This document shows positions 10,781 to 21,275 of a DNA stretch of 64,000 nt, piece by piece. Numbering within the stretch: position 1 is the first letter of the stretch; each line of letters opens with the position of its first letter. The position numbers and the translations under genes were made by a program. The stretch comes from Paraphysomonas bandaiensis. Lineage: Eukaryota; Chrysophyceae. The notes under the pieces were generated by a model. The model saw only the letters and a program-made list of their open reading frames with translations, did not search any database and was not told the DNA's origin. The stretch spans positions 288,261-352,260 of the forward strand of contig CBFFRP010000324.1 of NCBI GenBank assembly GCA_965644295.1, written 5' to 3'.

Positions 10781-12209
10781 AATCAATTAAACAGAGATGT
10801 AATGGTTAGTGTGGATATATTTCATATGAAGTAACATCTAACGAGACTTTAGTAATTGCATTAGATTGCTGATTAATCCAGTTATCTAGGCACTAAGTTG
10901 TTCCACAGTCCATCTCTGGTTAACTATATGCATGGTATGATCTATAGATACACCACGGCATACATGTAATATACATATACATACATATTATTAACGGGCT
11001 ACATTGTATCAGAACGGACATTCTCCGGTCTGTAGACGTAGCCGGGCTACATACCCCTCCAGCCTTCAGCATACATACATATTATTAACGGGCTACATTG
11101 TATCAAAACGGATATTATCCGGTCTGTAGACGTAGCCGGGCTACATACCCCTCCAGCCTTCAGCTCAGTCAGAGGCAGAGTATTAAGTTCTTTAGCTATA
11201 TTGACTCACGTCAACGCTAAAACTATACCAAATCATATTTCCTTCCCGCCATAATGGAGTAGGAGCTTACAAGCACGTAGAACGATTATGCCGACATGGA
11301 TTGGGAGACACTTATATGTCAAATGAAATTATTAAGCTGCGATGCATGTGTCCAGTCCTTGTACACTATGGGCATATATATGAGTCCAGAGGAGTAGCTC
11401 TGGAGAAGATATATCACCTTCTGTACTGCCTTTATACAGGGTCGGTCAATTTGTTTATATTACCAAATGACAAGGTGACCTTGAATAGTGGCTGTGGAGA
11501 AGACAGTGGGTGGGATCTGCATGCTAAGTACAGCGGGCTAACAGGCTGATTTAAGACCCGTATCGAATCTGCCATGTCATGAGGTTCTCACATGAATGCA
11601 CAATGGAATTAAAGTACCATATCCAAGAAGGATAAACTCGTTTCAATGATATCCTTTTGAAATGTAGCAACTCTAATATATATTATATATTCTGCATATA
11701 AATAGTAACCCTCGAAGTGAGAGAAATATATTGTAATATAATGGATTTATTGGAAGTGTGTAATGATATGTAGTAAAATTAAGTAATTCTTTGTCAATAG
11801 TAGACCTTTCCCTCGTGTTTGTGTGTGTCAATTAGAGTGCATTTTGCAGTAACTTCAGAGATCAGCAGTTAATCCCAAAAGTGCCATATATACTCATGCG
11901 TCGACAACTGAATTTACATACTTCGCAAAATTTCGCTATTCGAAAGTAAGCATTAAGTGTATAGAATAGTACCGTTGGTATACACATCCAATAGAAAATT
12001 TTGCATCACGCTATGTAATGCTAATAGTACGTATAAAAGCTAGTGAATATATACATTAACGATTATTCTACAATACAGATATTCACAACAACCGGAAAGC
12101 ATCAACAGACGAACGACATTTTCCACATAATACTTACACTCCAAACACACGGGTCAAATACAACAGAAACAAATATCGACGCATCTTTGACGGTAGCTTG
12201 TCGATAATC
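10781..12209. other. Intergenic DNA containing a 94-bp tandem duplication
   Basis: No gene is supported. Besides the duplication at 10977-11164, an 82-codon frame at 11301-11549 has no recognisable features and no exon partners. Much of 11550-12200 is AT-rich. Confidence 0.55.
10977..11164. repeat. 94-bp tandem duplication
   Basis: Two head-to-tail copies, 10977-11070 and 11071-11164. They differ at only a few positions (for example CATTCTCC versus TATTATCC). Each copy itself contains CGGGCTACAT twice, once near the start and once near the end. The near identity indicates a recent duplication. It lies upstream of the NPRL3-like gene. Confidence 0.92.
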
Positions 12210-13187
12210 TTAGTGCTTAAATTTCTTTCTCTTCATTGACGCTTCTTTTTCCCATGTTTCAAACATATGTGTCGTTGCATCAACATCTCCTTCCTGTTTT
12301 ACACAGCTACCAGGAGTAAAAAAACCGCCACTTCGCCCTCCAACCCAACAGTGGTCTAGTCCGACAAGTGTGCAATCTTCGACGGGGGCTCCTGGACATT
12401 CTTTTCTTTTACATATTGTCGTCTCACTTTTATATGTCACGGTCGCAGTTTCATTAGTGCAACCATTTCGCTTCTCCCACATAGCAGTGACATCCGGTTG
12501 TGACTCCCAGTCAATGTTTCCATCATAAGGTACTGTCTGATCGTCTTTAGAGTGGAATGACAAATAAGAAATTGGAGCCCCGTCTACGCACTGGTCGTAA
12601 TACGCCCTGCCAAGAGACCCCGCAACTGGAGCGATACCTGCAAATTTATCAGTCATACTGCAACCCAACGCATTGGAATGAAAAGCTCCTGTACTAAACC
12701 CAGTGGAGTAAATTCTCGACATATCCACACATAAATTATTCTGAATGTATTCCAGAAGCTTCTCAGCGAATAAAAAATCATCCGCTTCGAGGGCCCCACA
12801 TTTGATACCATATGTGTTCCAGGCATATTTTTCAATAAATGGTTCCATACTCCCAACTGGCGTTATGCTATAGTAATTAAAATCACTTGCAGCTTGCTCT
12901 ATTTTAGATATTTGCTCTTGATAAGCCACCACTGGAACATGAGCATTGCAACCATGCCAATTAATGACCAGTGGACGAGGCTCTTTGGGAGGACCAACAC
13001 AATAGTTGTTCTTTCCGCAAGAGAATTCATTCCATGGAGTGAATAACTGAAAGGTTCGCATCCATCCATTGATATCAATACTGACATTAAACGAACCTGA
13101 TGGATATAACGGATAGTCATCGCATACTTGTGCTACAGATACAGCAGGGAGTAGATAGAGAATATAGAGAATCTTATAATTCATCAT
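12210..13187 (-). CDS. Secreted PHB-depolymerase / feruloyl-esterase-like hydrolase
   Basis: A single-exon ORF. The ATG at 13187 gives 325 residues with a clean signal peptide (residues 1-20, ending SVAQ). The open frame extends 66 codons further upstream to 13385 but that part is AT-rich and unlike protein. The fold is the alpha/beta hydrolase of polyhydroxybutyrate depolymerases and CE1-type esterases. Oxyanion-side motif NWHGC lies at 76-80, the nucleophile elbow GFSTG at 163-167 (Ser165), the acid SKDDQTVPYDG at 213-223 and the catalytic His279 in GLDHCW. Cys-rich loops (CKRKECPG, GSCV) suggest disulfides in the secretory pathway. The likely role is extracellular or vacuolar ester hydrolysis; the substrate is not determinable. 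The C-terminus is basic (KRKKFKH). It is divergently paired with the FAX-like gene. Confidence 0.85.
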   Translation of the reverse strand: MMNYKILYILYLLPAVSVAQVCDDYPLYPSGSFNVSIDINGWMRTFQLFTPWNEFSCGKNNYCVGPPKEPRPLVINWHGCNAHVPVVAYQEQISKIEQAASDFNYYSITPVGSMEPFIEKYAWNTYGIKCGALEADDFLFAEKLLEYIQNNLCVDMSRIYSTGFSTGAFHSNALGCSMTDKFAGIAPVAGSLGRAYYDQCVDGAPISYLSFHSKDDQTVPYDGNIDWESQPDVTAMWEKRNGCTNETATVTYKSETTICKRKECPGAPVEDCTLVGLDHCWVGGRSGGFFTPGSCVKQEGDVDATTHMFETWEKEASMKRKKFKH

Positions 13188-13676
13188 AGATAGATCTTCT
13201 TTACTTATGCTTATGCTGTGTGTCGTGTGTGATGTAGCAGATGTGATGTGGCTTACAGGTGTGCGTATAGTTATCTCCATCCTATACTGCTGCAGAGTAC
13301 ATACAGTCCATGTACGGATGTAGCTATGTATATGTAGGAATTCCAAGTACGAAAGTTGTGTATTGTATTGTATATTTTTTTTCAAAGATGTCTCATATAT
13401 TGAGACAACAATTATCTGTATTACAGCCGTAGTTGTATGTTAGTAATATAGAGTATTTTTACTTCCATTAATTACCGAAAACAATACCAATACGATGGGC
13501 TGCTGGTATGTCACTGTATGCTGCTGTATACCATATCTTTACAGTGTATTCCCATAAACCCATACATTACACTGAGGTCGATAGATCATCTGGAGGTCTA
13601 TATATACACCACCATATCTTTTCATGTAACACTACTGAGAACTCACTCCTGGAGATTGTGATCCTCCTTATAAATC
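13188..13676. promoter_or_regulatory. Divergent 5' region between hydrolase and FAX-like genes
   Basis: A roughly 490-bp shared upstream region. It contains TACTGCTGCAG near 13289 and TGCTGCTGTATACC near 13519, members of the TACTGCTGTA/GTATAC word group seen in other divergent spacers. TATATATACACC lies near 13600, about 75 bp before the FAX-like ATG. No experimental evidence; motif-based inference only. Confidence 0.35.
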
Positions 13677-14687
13677 ATGTTGTTAACTTCATCAATTCTT
13701 GACTCTCGGTGGACAGTGTACACTCTCCTCGGCATTGTTGGTGCTCAAGTATTCTACACTGTATACAGCGCCTTGACATACCCAACAAGTAATAAGGCAG
13801 AAACCGCACCAGACCACGGAGAAGATGTGGATGAACCTGTACAAGCCTATGTATTTCCTGGGAACGATCAGTGCGCATCAGCATCTAATTTTTCCATAAA
13901 ACTATTGGCGTATCTCAGATTTGCAGGAATTCCACACACTGTTCATGAAGCAGATTTTCAAAGTGCCCCCAAAGGAAAGGTCCCTTACATTAAACACAAC
14001 GGAAATATAATAGGTGACTCTCAGCTAATTATTCGATATCTGGAGAACACCTATGACATCAAAACAATGGCCAAAATCGTATCTTCATCAAAGGTCAATT
14101 TAAAGCCGTTTGTCCCTTTCACTGAGCTATCAGCCCACGATCAAGCCCTTTCTGAATCTATTCGCCTTTTGTGTGAAGGGCAGATTTATTGGACTATTAT
14201 ATCGGTCCGTTTTCTTGGAGCTTCAGGATTATCGGAACGTGAATCGAACTGGACCGCCACGTGCAGCGCGTATTTTGCAGACATGCCTTTTTTTATTCGG
14301 CCTATTCTGACTCGAATAATCAGAAATGACGTTTTCAAAAGCTGCTGGGCATTTGGTTTGGCCCGTCACTCTGCAGCGGATCAAATGTATCTATTGAAAC
14401 GCGCAATACGTTCACTATCCACCTTGTTGGGGGACAAATTATTTTTCTTGGGAGATTTTCCTTCGGAAGTGGACTGTGCTGCGCTTGGCATCATCCAGTG
14501 TATGTGTGACGACTCCCTTGGCTATTCTCCTCACTTGGGTTTTATCAAAGAAGAATGCATGAATCTTTGGGAGTACAAGTCGCGCATGAGACCGCTGGTG
14601 TTTCCTGATATGTCACCTGGCATGAAGCTTGCACCGGCAGTGGTGGAAGGATGTAAGCCAAAGGCTAAGAAGCAGAAAACTGGTTAA
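13677..14687 (+). CDS. FAX (failed axon connections)/metaxin-type GST-fold membrane protein
   Basis: An intronless ORF of 336 residues. A hydrophobic segment at about 12-33 (WTVYTLLGIVGAQVFYTVY) predicts an N-terminal membrane anchor, followed by an acidic spacer (41-55). A thioredoxin-like GST N-terminal domain spans roughly 57-125: YVFPGNDQCASASNFS, KLLAYLRFAGIPH, the KGKVPYI cis-Pro motif at 100-106 and GDSQLIIRYLE. The C-terminal helical domain includes LSESIRLLCEGQIYW and GDFPSEVDCAALG, as in FAX/cadmium-resistance (cdr)-type proteins related to Tom37/metaxin. The catalytic residue of true GSTs is not obvious, so an enzyme role is doubtful. The C-terminus is lysine-rich. An AATAAA lies at about 14764. 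Location (mitochondrial outer membrane or ER) is inference. Confidence 0.8.
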   Translation: MLLTSSILDSRWTVYTLLGIVGAQVFYTVYSALTYPTSNKAETAPDHGEDVDEPVQAYVFPGNDQCASASNFSIKLLAYLRFAGIPHTVHEADFQSAPKGKVPYIKHNGNIIGDSQLIIRYLENTYDIKTMAKIVSSSKVNLKPFVPFTELSAHDQALSESIRLLCEGQIYWTIISVRFLGASGLSERESNWTATCSAYFADMPFFIRPILTRIIRNDVFKSCWAFGLARHSAADQMYLLKRAIRSLSTLLGDKLFFLGDFPSEVDCAALGIIQCMCDDSLGYSPHLGFIKEECMNLWEYKSRMRPLVFPDMSPGMKLAPAVVEGCKPKAKKQKTG

Positions 14688-16111
14688 TTTTTTCTGTTGA
14701 AACGACGTATGCGTATTTGAAATCGGTTTGGCTATCGGTAAATATATAATAATTGCGTTATGAAATAAATACTTAGTTTTTAACGTAGTAATATTGGAAT
14801 TGATTACTCGAGCTTGATTGGTTTCTATTCTACAATTAACTACAAAATTACTAGAATGGTCAATAATAGTTATATATTACTAGTACTAGCATTATAAACA
14901 ATAAATTTATATAACCACGTTCAGACTTTCAGTACCACATGGTGTGATATATGGTTAGAAGGAGTAGGCTGTAGCACCGGTTGATTAAATCATACTGATA
15001 GCTAGTCCACACAACTCAAATGCAGCATTTACATATACCAGGTACCAGATACATATGATTGCAAAATCACTATATTCCGAACCAGATACACGACCACAAA
15101 ACGTACCATGCTGTAACACTTGAACACTTTCATCTGTTTGACTTGCCAATGCATTGTCATGAGCACACCTGTTACTCCCAACAAGTTGTACGCATGTACG
15201 ATGTATCTGCTCAGGCCGTAATGATAGTTGAGGTAGATATAGTGGCCTGCTATTGCGGCGAAGCAGACCAAAGTAAAAGATTCAATGGTAACATGGAATT
15301 TCTGATAAATTTTACTCTTGTGAAGGCACGTGTACACAGTTCCGGTGGAATAATAAGCGTATTAAAAATCGTTTATCTATTGCTTTATACGACACATTAG
15401 TGACAAAAGCGTCCACGCTAGTCATTATACGGCCGTTAATCCAGATTCATTTTACATTAACGTAATTCATAAGCGATACATGTGAATCTGACGGGGGGAA
15501 ATGCAGGGTTCCATCTAACAGAGGTGTAATAAGCGCGTACTTGACAAACAAACCTGTATCACAGGTCTTATTAAACTTCCTGGAAAGTACTTAGCGGTAA
15601 TACTAGTGAGAAGATGATAGAATATATATATATCTGTGTTATTGTATGGGTCCATCATATCTGGATATATGTAGATATATATGGATATGGATATATGGAC
15701 ATGGCTGTGTGTGTACCGTGTACATGATGCATAATGTAGTGCTGTACGTGTACAGCAGCACGTGTACAGCAGCACGGGTCTGCTGTATACAGTACTTCGT
15801 ATCAGCTGTATAATTGTATATGGTATACAGCTCTGTATACAGCACATTTGATTGTACAGTTTCTATATGTATGTGTATATATATATGCATGTATATTCAT
15901 ATGGAATAGTGTTGTTGAGGAGGGATGCATGCATTGTCCAACCAAGAGTATATGCAGACCACCTATCCAATGTACATGATTGCCACAGATCCGTGGTGAA
16001 CCCCATCCGTATCATGCTCTGATACTCCTGGTCGTGGAGAAAGTAGCAGTGGTGCTGTTCACGGTCATTGTTTTATACGGATTCAACAGTTTGAAAATAT
16101 CAGTATTGTAA
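14688..16111. other. Intergenic DNA, palindromic low-complexity words
   Basis: Outside the candidate small gene at 15029-15337, this stretch holds AT-rich DNA. A block at 15720-15860 is dense in GTGTACAGCAGCACG and GTATACAG words, with local dyads such as CTGTATACAG. This block lies 250-400 bp before the S24/S26-like gene. ORFs on both strands here are by-products of the low complexity. Confidence 0.5.
15029..15337 (-). CDS. Candidate small membrane protein (possibly one exon of a larger gene)
   Basis: A 102-codon minus-strand frame with two good hydrophobic segments, TLVCFAAIAGHYIYL and HAYNLLGVTGVLMTMH. A basic loop (QVKQMKVFK) and a third hydrophobic stretch near the end follow. Composition is more protein-like than the neighbouring random frames. 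A CAG acceptor just upstream (ATTTATCAG) or a donor at GTACGTTTTG could make this an internal exon. A short frame beginning MTSVDAFVTNVSYK lies directly upstream in another phase. Family not recognised; it may be spurious. Confidence 0.33.
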   Translation of the reverse strand: MYTCLHKSKIYQKFHVTIESFTLVCFAAIAGHYIYLNYHYGLSRYIVHAYNLLGVTGVLMTMHWQVKQMKVFKCYSMVRFVVVYLVRNIVILQSYVSGTWYM

Positions 16112-16432
16112 ATGACTCGATACGATCGATTGTTGAAAGAACTTCAGGCTACTGGTATGGGTAAAATTAAGGTGTTTGGTCAATCTATGCTCCCTATCAT
16201 TCGCAGTGGTTCACTCCTCACGTTTAAACGTCAGAAAGAATACACGACTGGAGATATTGTATGTTGTAAAGTGAAGGGAAATATGATTGGTGCACACCAC
16301 ATTGTTTCAGTGTGTGATTCACGAGGATATTTAATTGCGAATAACAAAGGTCATCAGAATGGATACACACGTACTGTATATGGAAAAGTAGTTAAAGCTC
16401 AATATAAAAATAACACCAAGGAATTCGAATGA
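16112..16432 (+). CDS. Stand-alone S24/S26-type (LexA/signal-peptidase-like) protease domain
   Basis: A 106-residue intronless ORF. VFGQSMLPIIRSGSLLTF (21-38) matches the catalytic-serine motif of the S24/S26 clan (Ser25 in GxSMxP). TTGDIVCCKV (45-54) matches the following strand. GAHHIV (60-65) sits where LexA-type enzymes have Lys and SEC11/archaeal signal peptidases have His. IANNKGHQNGYTRTVYGKVV resembles the closing strand. There is no membrane segment and no DNA-binding domain, so this is the protease fold alone. Family members cleave signal peptides or self-cleave as repressors; the role here is unknown. The lone small domain looks prokaryote- or phage-like, so transfer is possible. 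TTTTATACGG lies about 40 bp upstream. Confidence 0.7.
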   Translation: MTRYDRLLKELQATGMGKIKVFGQSMLPIIRSGSLLTFKRQKEYTTGDIVCCKVKGNMIGAHHIVSVCDSRGYLIANNKGHQNGYTRTVYGKVVKAQYKNNTKEFE

Positions 16433-18078
16433 TGTTATTCTCGTCAAATGATTATCTTAAAATAGATTTAATTAATTGTAAATGCTGCTATTAAAAATCG
16501 ATAGTGATGTACTGAGTATTATGGCAGTACCTCATTGGCGGCGATGTATTAACAATGAGTGCTATATGGTCCATATTTGTGTATTTGTATCAAGTAGATT
16601 AATCGGTCCCACTGTATCAACGACTGTCATTCAACGTTACCTCATCAGTTGAACTCAGGGTAGCACTTTAGCCATTTAGAGTCACTTATGTAAGTTACGC
16701 TGCTTGACTCTGCGTCACAAGTTGAATGGGTTGCACTTCTATCTAGAATGGGTTCTGCTATATAAAATCTAGGTCATTACTTTATTCGTTATTAAACTCG
16801 ATTTTTATTCACATCACTCAATAGTAAGTAGATACTCATATATATCGTAATAACTACTTTCCTCTTATTTGTACATAATTCATTAGCATGGCTGCTTCAT
16901 GTTCCGTACACTGATGAAATTTATTGCTCAAAATAACTCATTCCGTAGCATCAAACTGGACACCGCTTTCGATATCAAGTCAATATTGACCATCAGTATT
17001 TGTGTTGTATTTTTCCAATAAAGATAACACTTCGATCTGTAATTCAGGAAGCAGAGTGCAGCAACATTCAAGTTATAGGCATCTCACAGTCTCAACTGGT
17101 ATCACGTATGTACGCAGGAGAATATCTCTTCAAATTGACTTATAGACTACTCTGGTACTAGTACGCATCTGTTAAAAATGGGAGTGAGGTGTGAGTATGG
17201 AGTACATAGTATGTGTTTTTCACAAAATAAATACATCATAGAAATGATTTAAACAACCAAAACATGCATCCCAATATAGCTCGTCCGACTCATCTCCACA
17301 GTATAGATAATTATAATCTGTGTATGGTATCGTAGTGTTCGTCATATTGTGCAGTTCCATGATTGGCTATTACGTTGATATGTTCAGTTCGCATGTGTAT
17401 AGGCTTCTGCCTCATAGAGCAAACAGTTTCCATCAATCGCTGGAACCCTGAATACTGTTATCAGGTCACGACCAAACTCTCAGACCACCATGACTGTGAA
17501 AATCTATTCTCCAAGCAAATGATTCATAGTTTACAAGACACATGGTTGATATTACGTTCTTAATTATAAGCAACACATGTGGATATTGCACACAGGCTCT
17601 CAGTCCAATGGTCAGGTCTAACCGTCAGTAGTGGTATAGTCATATACAGTCACAGTATAGTATAGTGGTATACGGCACTGTAGTTTACTTGGATTTGACT
17701 TTCAAAAATATGTTCCATAGCAGCAGTGTGTGTGTATGTATGTGTAGGGTCTGCCTGTTAAAGCTGTGAGATGTATGTATATGTATATGTATGTATGTAT
17801 GTGTAGGTATGCATAGTTCTCATATCATCATAATCCACATCTATACTCCCATATATACCACTACTATATTACTAAGAGATCAGGATACCATTCGAGTTAC
17901 TATCAACCATATTCTCTTCAAGAGATTGATATGAATGGGCTCTATTATCAGTCCGAACTGTAGGTTGGATTGTTCATCCCTCTTACCTCAATATACACAC
18001 ATAACACACATACTAACATACAATCCGATCAATCTAATACATTAAAATAACTATTAAATATCACTATAAAGGTGAAGT
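16433..18078. other. Intergenic DNA, no gene seen
   Basis: About 1.6 kb. The only notable elements are TG/ATGT-rich microsatellite tracts at 17728-17810 and a GGTATACGGCACTG word near 17662, shared with 1653. The latter lies 0.4 kb before the next start codon. The 66-codon frame at 17363-17563 has no protein-like features. Confidence 0.55.
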
Positions 18079-19958
18079 ATGCTGATGGACTGTGAATTGT
18101 CTCGTATATCAGAGACACCTAAAGATCCTCATGAATCACTGGCTGTTAACTCATCTGTCGATAAGGTTTCCAGATATCTAAAAAAAATTGAAGGAGCTAG
18201 TAAAGTTCAACGATATTTACTACGTGTTGTGCTTCCTACAACGAATGATAAAGCAAAACAACAAGTTATATATGATGACTTGGATAAGCTTTCAGCGTAT
18301 ATACGATCATGCTCTAAGGAATGCCAAAGCTCCATTGCTGCTTCGTATACTGAAGAAAAGTGTGATACGGAAAATAGTCATATGTACACACCAGATAGAC
18401 ATTCAAGTTCTAATGCTGCTTCTACTCCTGGGTCTTTCGATAGACTCTTATGTAAACTGATGTCACCAGCAACACCAAGAAAGTCTACGAGGGGTTCCAC
18501 TGCTGTTAGTAATGATAAGGAGTTGGGTATTCCTTGCACGACAGGGGTGTCTGTCTACACTCCTCAGACGCCACCTCGTTCGTCCGGAAAATCCGTGTAT
18601 GTTCCTCAGGATTACGAGACCGAGCAATTTTTTGAGAAATCTCACGATTGTGCGGCACCGAAGGCGACTCTCACTGACGCTCCTGCCAATAGAACTTGCA
18701 CTCGTGGTACAACAGAGCCACATTCTCTTGTTGATACTAATGAAGTATCACAAGCAGTACAGTCTGCTACCTCTGAGGTAGCTGTCGAGGAAAATTCATT
18801 GAAAAGAGATAATACATTAGACCGCACGAGTGAATCCACATCGGCAACGATTGGCACTGACAGTAAAGCGGATACTACTAAATTCGTGGTAGCCACCGAA
18901 CCGGATACATCGAAAGCTGTAAATGCGAATAATACTTTAAATTGTGTTGGAGTTGCTGCAACGTCTTCTGCATCTGACACTGATAGTAATGTGGAAGCTG
19001 CGACGCATGGAACTCAAACTCCTGAACGCAAAAGGATTACTTTTAGATTAAGTACTCAAAGTATATCTCCCTATCACTCTGACGATTCTGAGAGCCTATC
19101 TTCGCCTTCTTCTCCTCCTCCTCCACCACCACCGATATCTCCTGAGCCTGATTCGGAGTTGCAGCACGAAAGTGGTGTTTACCTCTCTAATAACTACACT
19201 GCCTCCACTGCCAGTCCTAGCAATGAACTATGTAATATAGATCAGGCATGGCGCAGTCCACCGAACTCGATGCAGAATGTTTCAATCGAAAGGAATGTAT
19301 CTTCTGATATTAATCTACACCCCGAGGATCTTTATTTGACAGTTAAAGAAGATGATAATATTTCTACAAGCATCTGTAATCAGTCGTATATATCCCCTCC
19401 TTCCCCATATTCCTTTGGTCCGAACTACTCTCCCCCGTCTTCCCCGCCCATGTCTCACGACACTGTAATTAAATCACCGTCCACAAGCTCTGGGGCCTCG
19501 TCAACTAGTGAAAACATGGTTGGAACACATGTGCAACACAATCCGTCGAATATGTTTGGTAAGCCCTCGTCTGCTGTGGTAGTGAGACCCATGCCACTTA
19601 GCAGTCAATCTCTGCGTCCTAATCAAACGGGTACAAATCATAGACGTGGTCCCACTATACCCGGTATTTCTCCTACTGCTCGTCACATCAGGCAACCGCG
19701 CGGAGTTGGATCGTCTATTCCACCTAATAAATTGAATTTACGGCAGGTATGTTTTCGTCAATTGTTTAATGCAATAATTACTAAAATGTACTGTGTATTA
19801 CTATCAAAGCTTATGACGTTTATATGGGATGTATTGTTTGTAATAGTCATTTATATTTATGTATAATTGACTCTCGTATTTAGTCGTGGCAGCTTGCCCA
19901 GACTGGAAATTCCACAACTGTGGAGACGAATCGTATGTCCAGTGCGTCTAAGGAATAG
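18079..19958 (+). CDS. Ser/Thr/Pro-rich, largely disordered protein, two exons
   Basis: Exon 1 is 18079-19746. A 137-nt intron opens with GTATGT after LNLRQ and closes with TATTTAG. Exon 2 (19884-19958) adds 24 residues and a TAG, giving about 580 residues. Reading through the intron instead gives a hydrophobic tail (to 19866) that looks like intron translation. Only residues ~25-80 look folded: a charged helical segment around VSRYLKKIEGASKVQRYLLR and KQQVIYDDLDKLSAYIRSC. The remainder is Ser/Thr/Pro/Asn-rich with many SP/TP sites and a PPPPPPP run near residue 345. This is typical of a scaffold or regulatory protein phosphorylated by proline-directed kinases (inference). Family not recognised. 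This intron is more than twice as long as most others in the window. Confidence 0.65.
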
Positions 19959-20136
19959 ACGTTGCGATACGTCGTAAACTCTACGTGGTATTGTTCTTGT
20001 ATTTATTGTGAGGTGATAAAATAGTTGTATTGGCAATTCTTTTCGGTATATCATGCAGTATGCATTGTTCCTAATATGTGGTAAATTATTATCATAACTC
20101 AAAGTACTCGATACCTATGTTAAGTAAACAATATGC

Positions 20137-20165
20137 AAACGTGGGAAAAAAAATTTCCCACGTTT
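20137..20165. repeat. Perfect palindrome at the left transposon end
   Basis: AAACGTGGGAAA (20137-20148) and TTTCCCACGTTT (20154-20165) form a 12-bp perfect inverted repeat around a 5-base A tract. The outer half is part of the left terminal repeat. The inner half equals the innermost part of the right end, as if a second end had been added. Confidence 0.9.
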
Positions 20166-20339
20166 TTGACGTACATTCCTCGTTAAAGCTAGCTAGTTAC
20201 TAGAGTGCTAATAAATAGTTCTCTGCATTTGTATTGATATATTACTGACTAATATTGCAAATTAATATTATTTTCAGTATAAAAATGGGTTCAACTAACC
20301 GTTTGATTGCTATGTACGTGAATGAGCTACAAACTAGTT

Positions 20340-20590
20340 CTAGCTAGTCATTGTATAAACATAACACCACATAATTATTGAAAAGAAGAGCAATAAACAT
20401 ACAATGCATACTCTACTCTTCTCTATATTCAATAACATTCTACAGAATTCCTTGTTCTTCTCCTTCCGATTCTGAAGCTCGAGGAGCTGGGCTTCAGCTT
20501 TGAAGTTGTCACGTTCATAAGCCATACGAACGTGTCCACAAGAAGACTTTCTGTGTAGGAGTTCTTCGTGCTCTTCTTCGTGCTCTTCTT
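20340..20590 (-). pseudogene. Coding-like fragment inside the TIR element (charged coiled-coil tail)
   Basis: On the minus strand, after a possible GATAG acceptor near 20590, a frame reads KEEHEEEHEELLHRKSS, then MAYERDNFKAEAQLLELQ and NRKEKNKEFCRMLLNIEKSR. It then runs into hydrophobic sequence and a stop at 20340. The Glu/Lys-rich heptad character resembles the tails of Myb/SANT-like accessory proteins carried by PIF/Harbinger elements, but no Myb domain is visible. It may be a relic or an internal exon of an element gene. Confidence 0.28.
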
Positions 20591-20802
20591 TCTATCTTTG
20601 CTTCGTTTTTGACGGGGAGGTCTCATCTTTCGACGAAGCTGTGTTCTAGCACTGAATGATTCCTCCTCTTAACGACTGCTGGAATGCCCATCAATGCATG
20701 CAGGGAACTCCTCAGAGCTCTCTATCTCTTTCTTCCGACGACTCTTTCTTCAAGTAGGTTTAGAATTAGACAGGACATGCTATTCTAGCTACTTACGGCA
20801 GG

Positions 20803-21096
20803 TTAAAAGCTTAAATGAAATGCCTTTGAAGCACTAAGCTTCCGTAGTGGCAGTCCTTTCTTCTGCATCATGTAATCTACACAATCAATCATTCTGATAT
20901 TGTAAAGTAGACATATACATAAATGAATTGCAGCATATGAGATCGTGTATAGTGCTACATACCAGCAGTAGGTGTATTGTTGGCAACCCCAAGGAGAGTG
21001 ACCGAAGGTGCATGTCCACTCTCCTCAATCCACTGTATGAGGCTCTGTGCTACAGCCTCGTGACCAAACGCTGTCATGAAGACACATGTGACTTTC
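20803..21096 (-). pseudogene. Two coding-like exons inside the TIR element
   Basis: A minus-strand frame from 21096 (after CCTTCCAG) to 20963 reads KVTCVFMTAFGHEAVAQSL, IQWIEESGHAPSVTLLGV and ANNTPTA. It then joins, across a GTATGT...GTGTAG intron (20962-20877), to 20876-20803 reading DYMMQKKGLPLRKLSASKAF, ending in TAA. The smooth join and protein-like composition suggest a genuine but incomplete gene, possibly continuing upstream through PNAAELIPLSDDTLTEWFR (about 21175-21120). Family not recognised. Confidence 0.3.
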
Positions 21097-21209
21097 CTGG
21101 AAGGCAGTTATAAGCCTGCAACTCTGAACCACTCAGTAAGAGTATCATCTGAGAGTGGTATCAGCTCTGCAGCATTCGGAAGTATGTATGTGTGTGTCTG
21201 TCTGTCTGT

Positions 21210-21275
21210 GTGCTCAGGAGGTGTGATCCACACAACAATGAACACCTCATCCGATAAACCACACCTCCTGAGCAC
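21210..21275. repeat. Perfect 16-bp inverted repeat (hairpin)
   Basis: GTGCTCAGGAGGTGTG (21210-21225) pairs with CACACCTCCTGAGCAC (21260-21275) around a 34-nt loop. It lies within the TIR element, next to a TG-rich tract. It could be a cruciform, a hairpin transcript or the remnant of a nested inverted insertion. Confidence 0.9.

Noticed and set aside
11301-11549. 82-codon ORF
   Set aside because: No protein-like features, no exon partners and no recognisable domain.
13188-13385. N-terminal extension of the hydrolase
   Set aside because: The in-frame extension is AT-rich and low quality, while the Met at 13187 starts a clean signal peptide.
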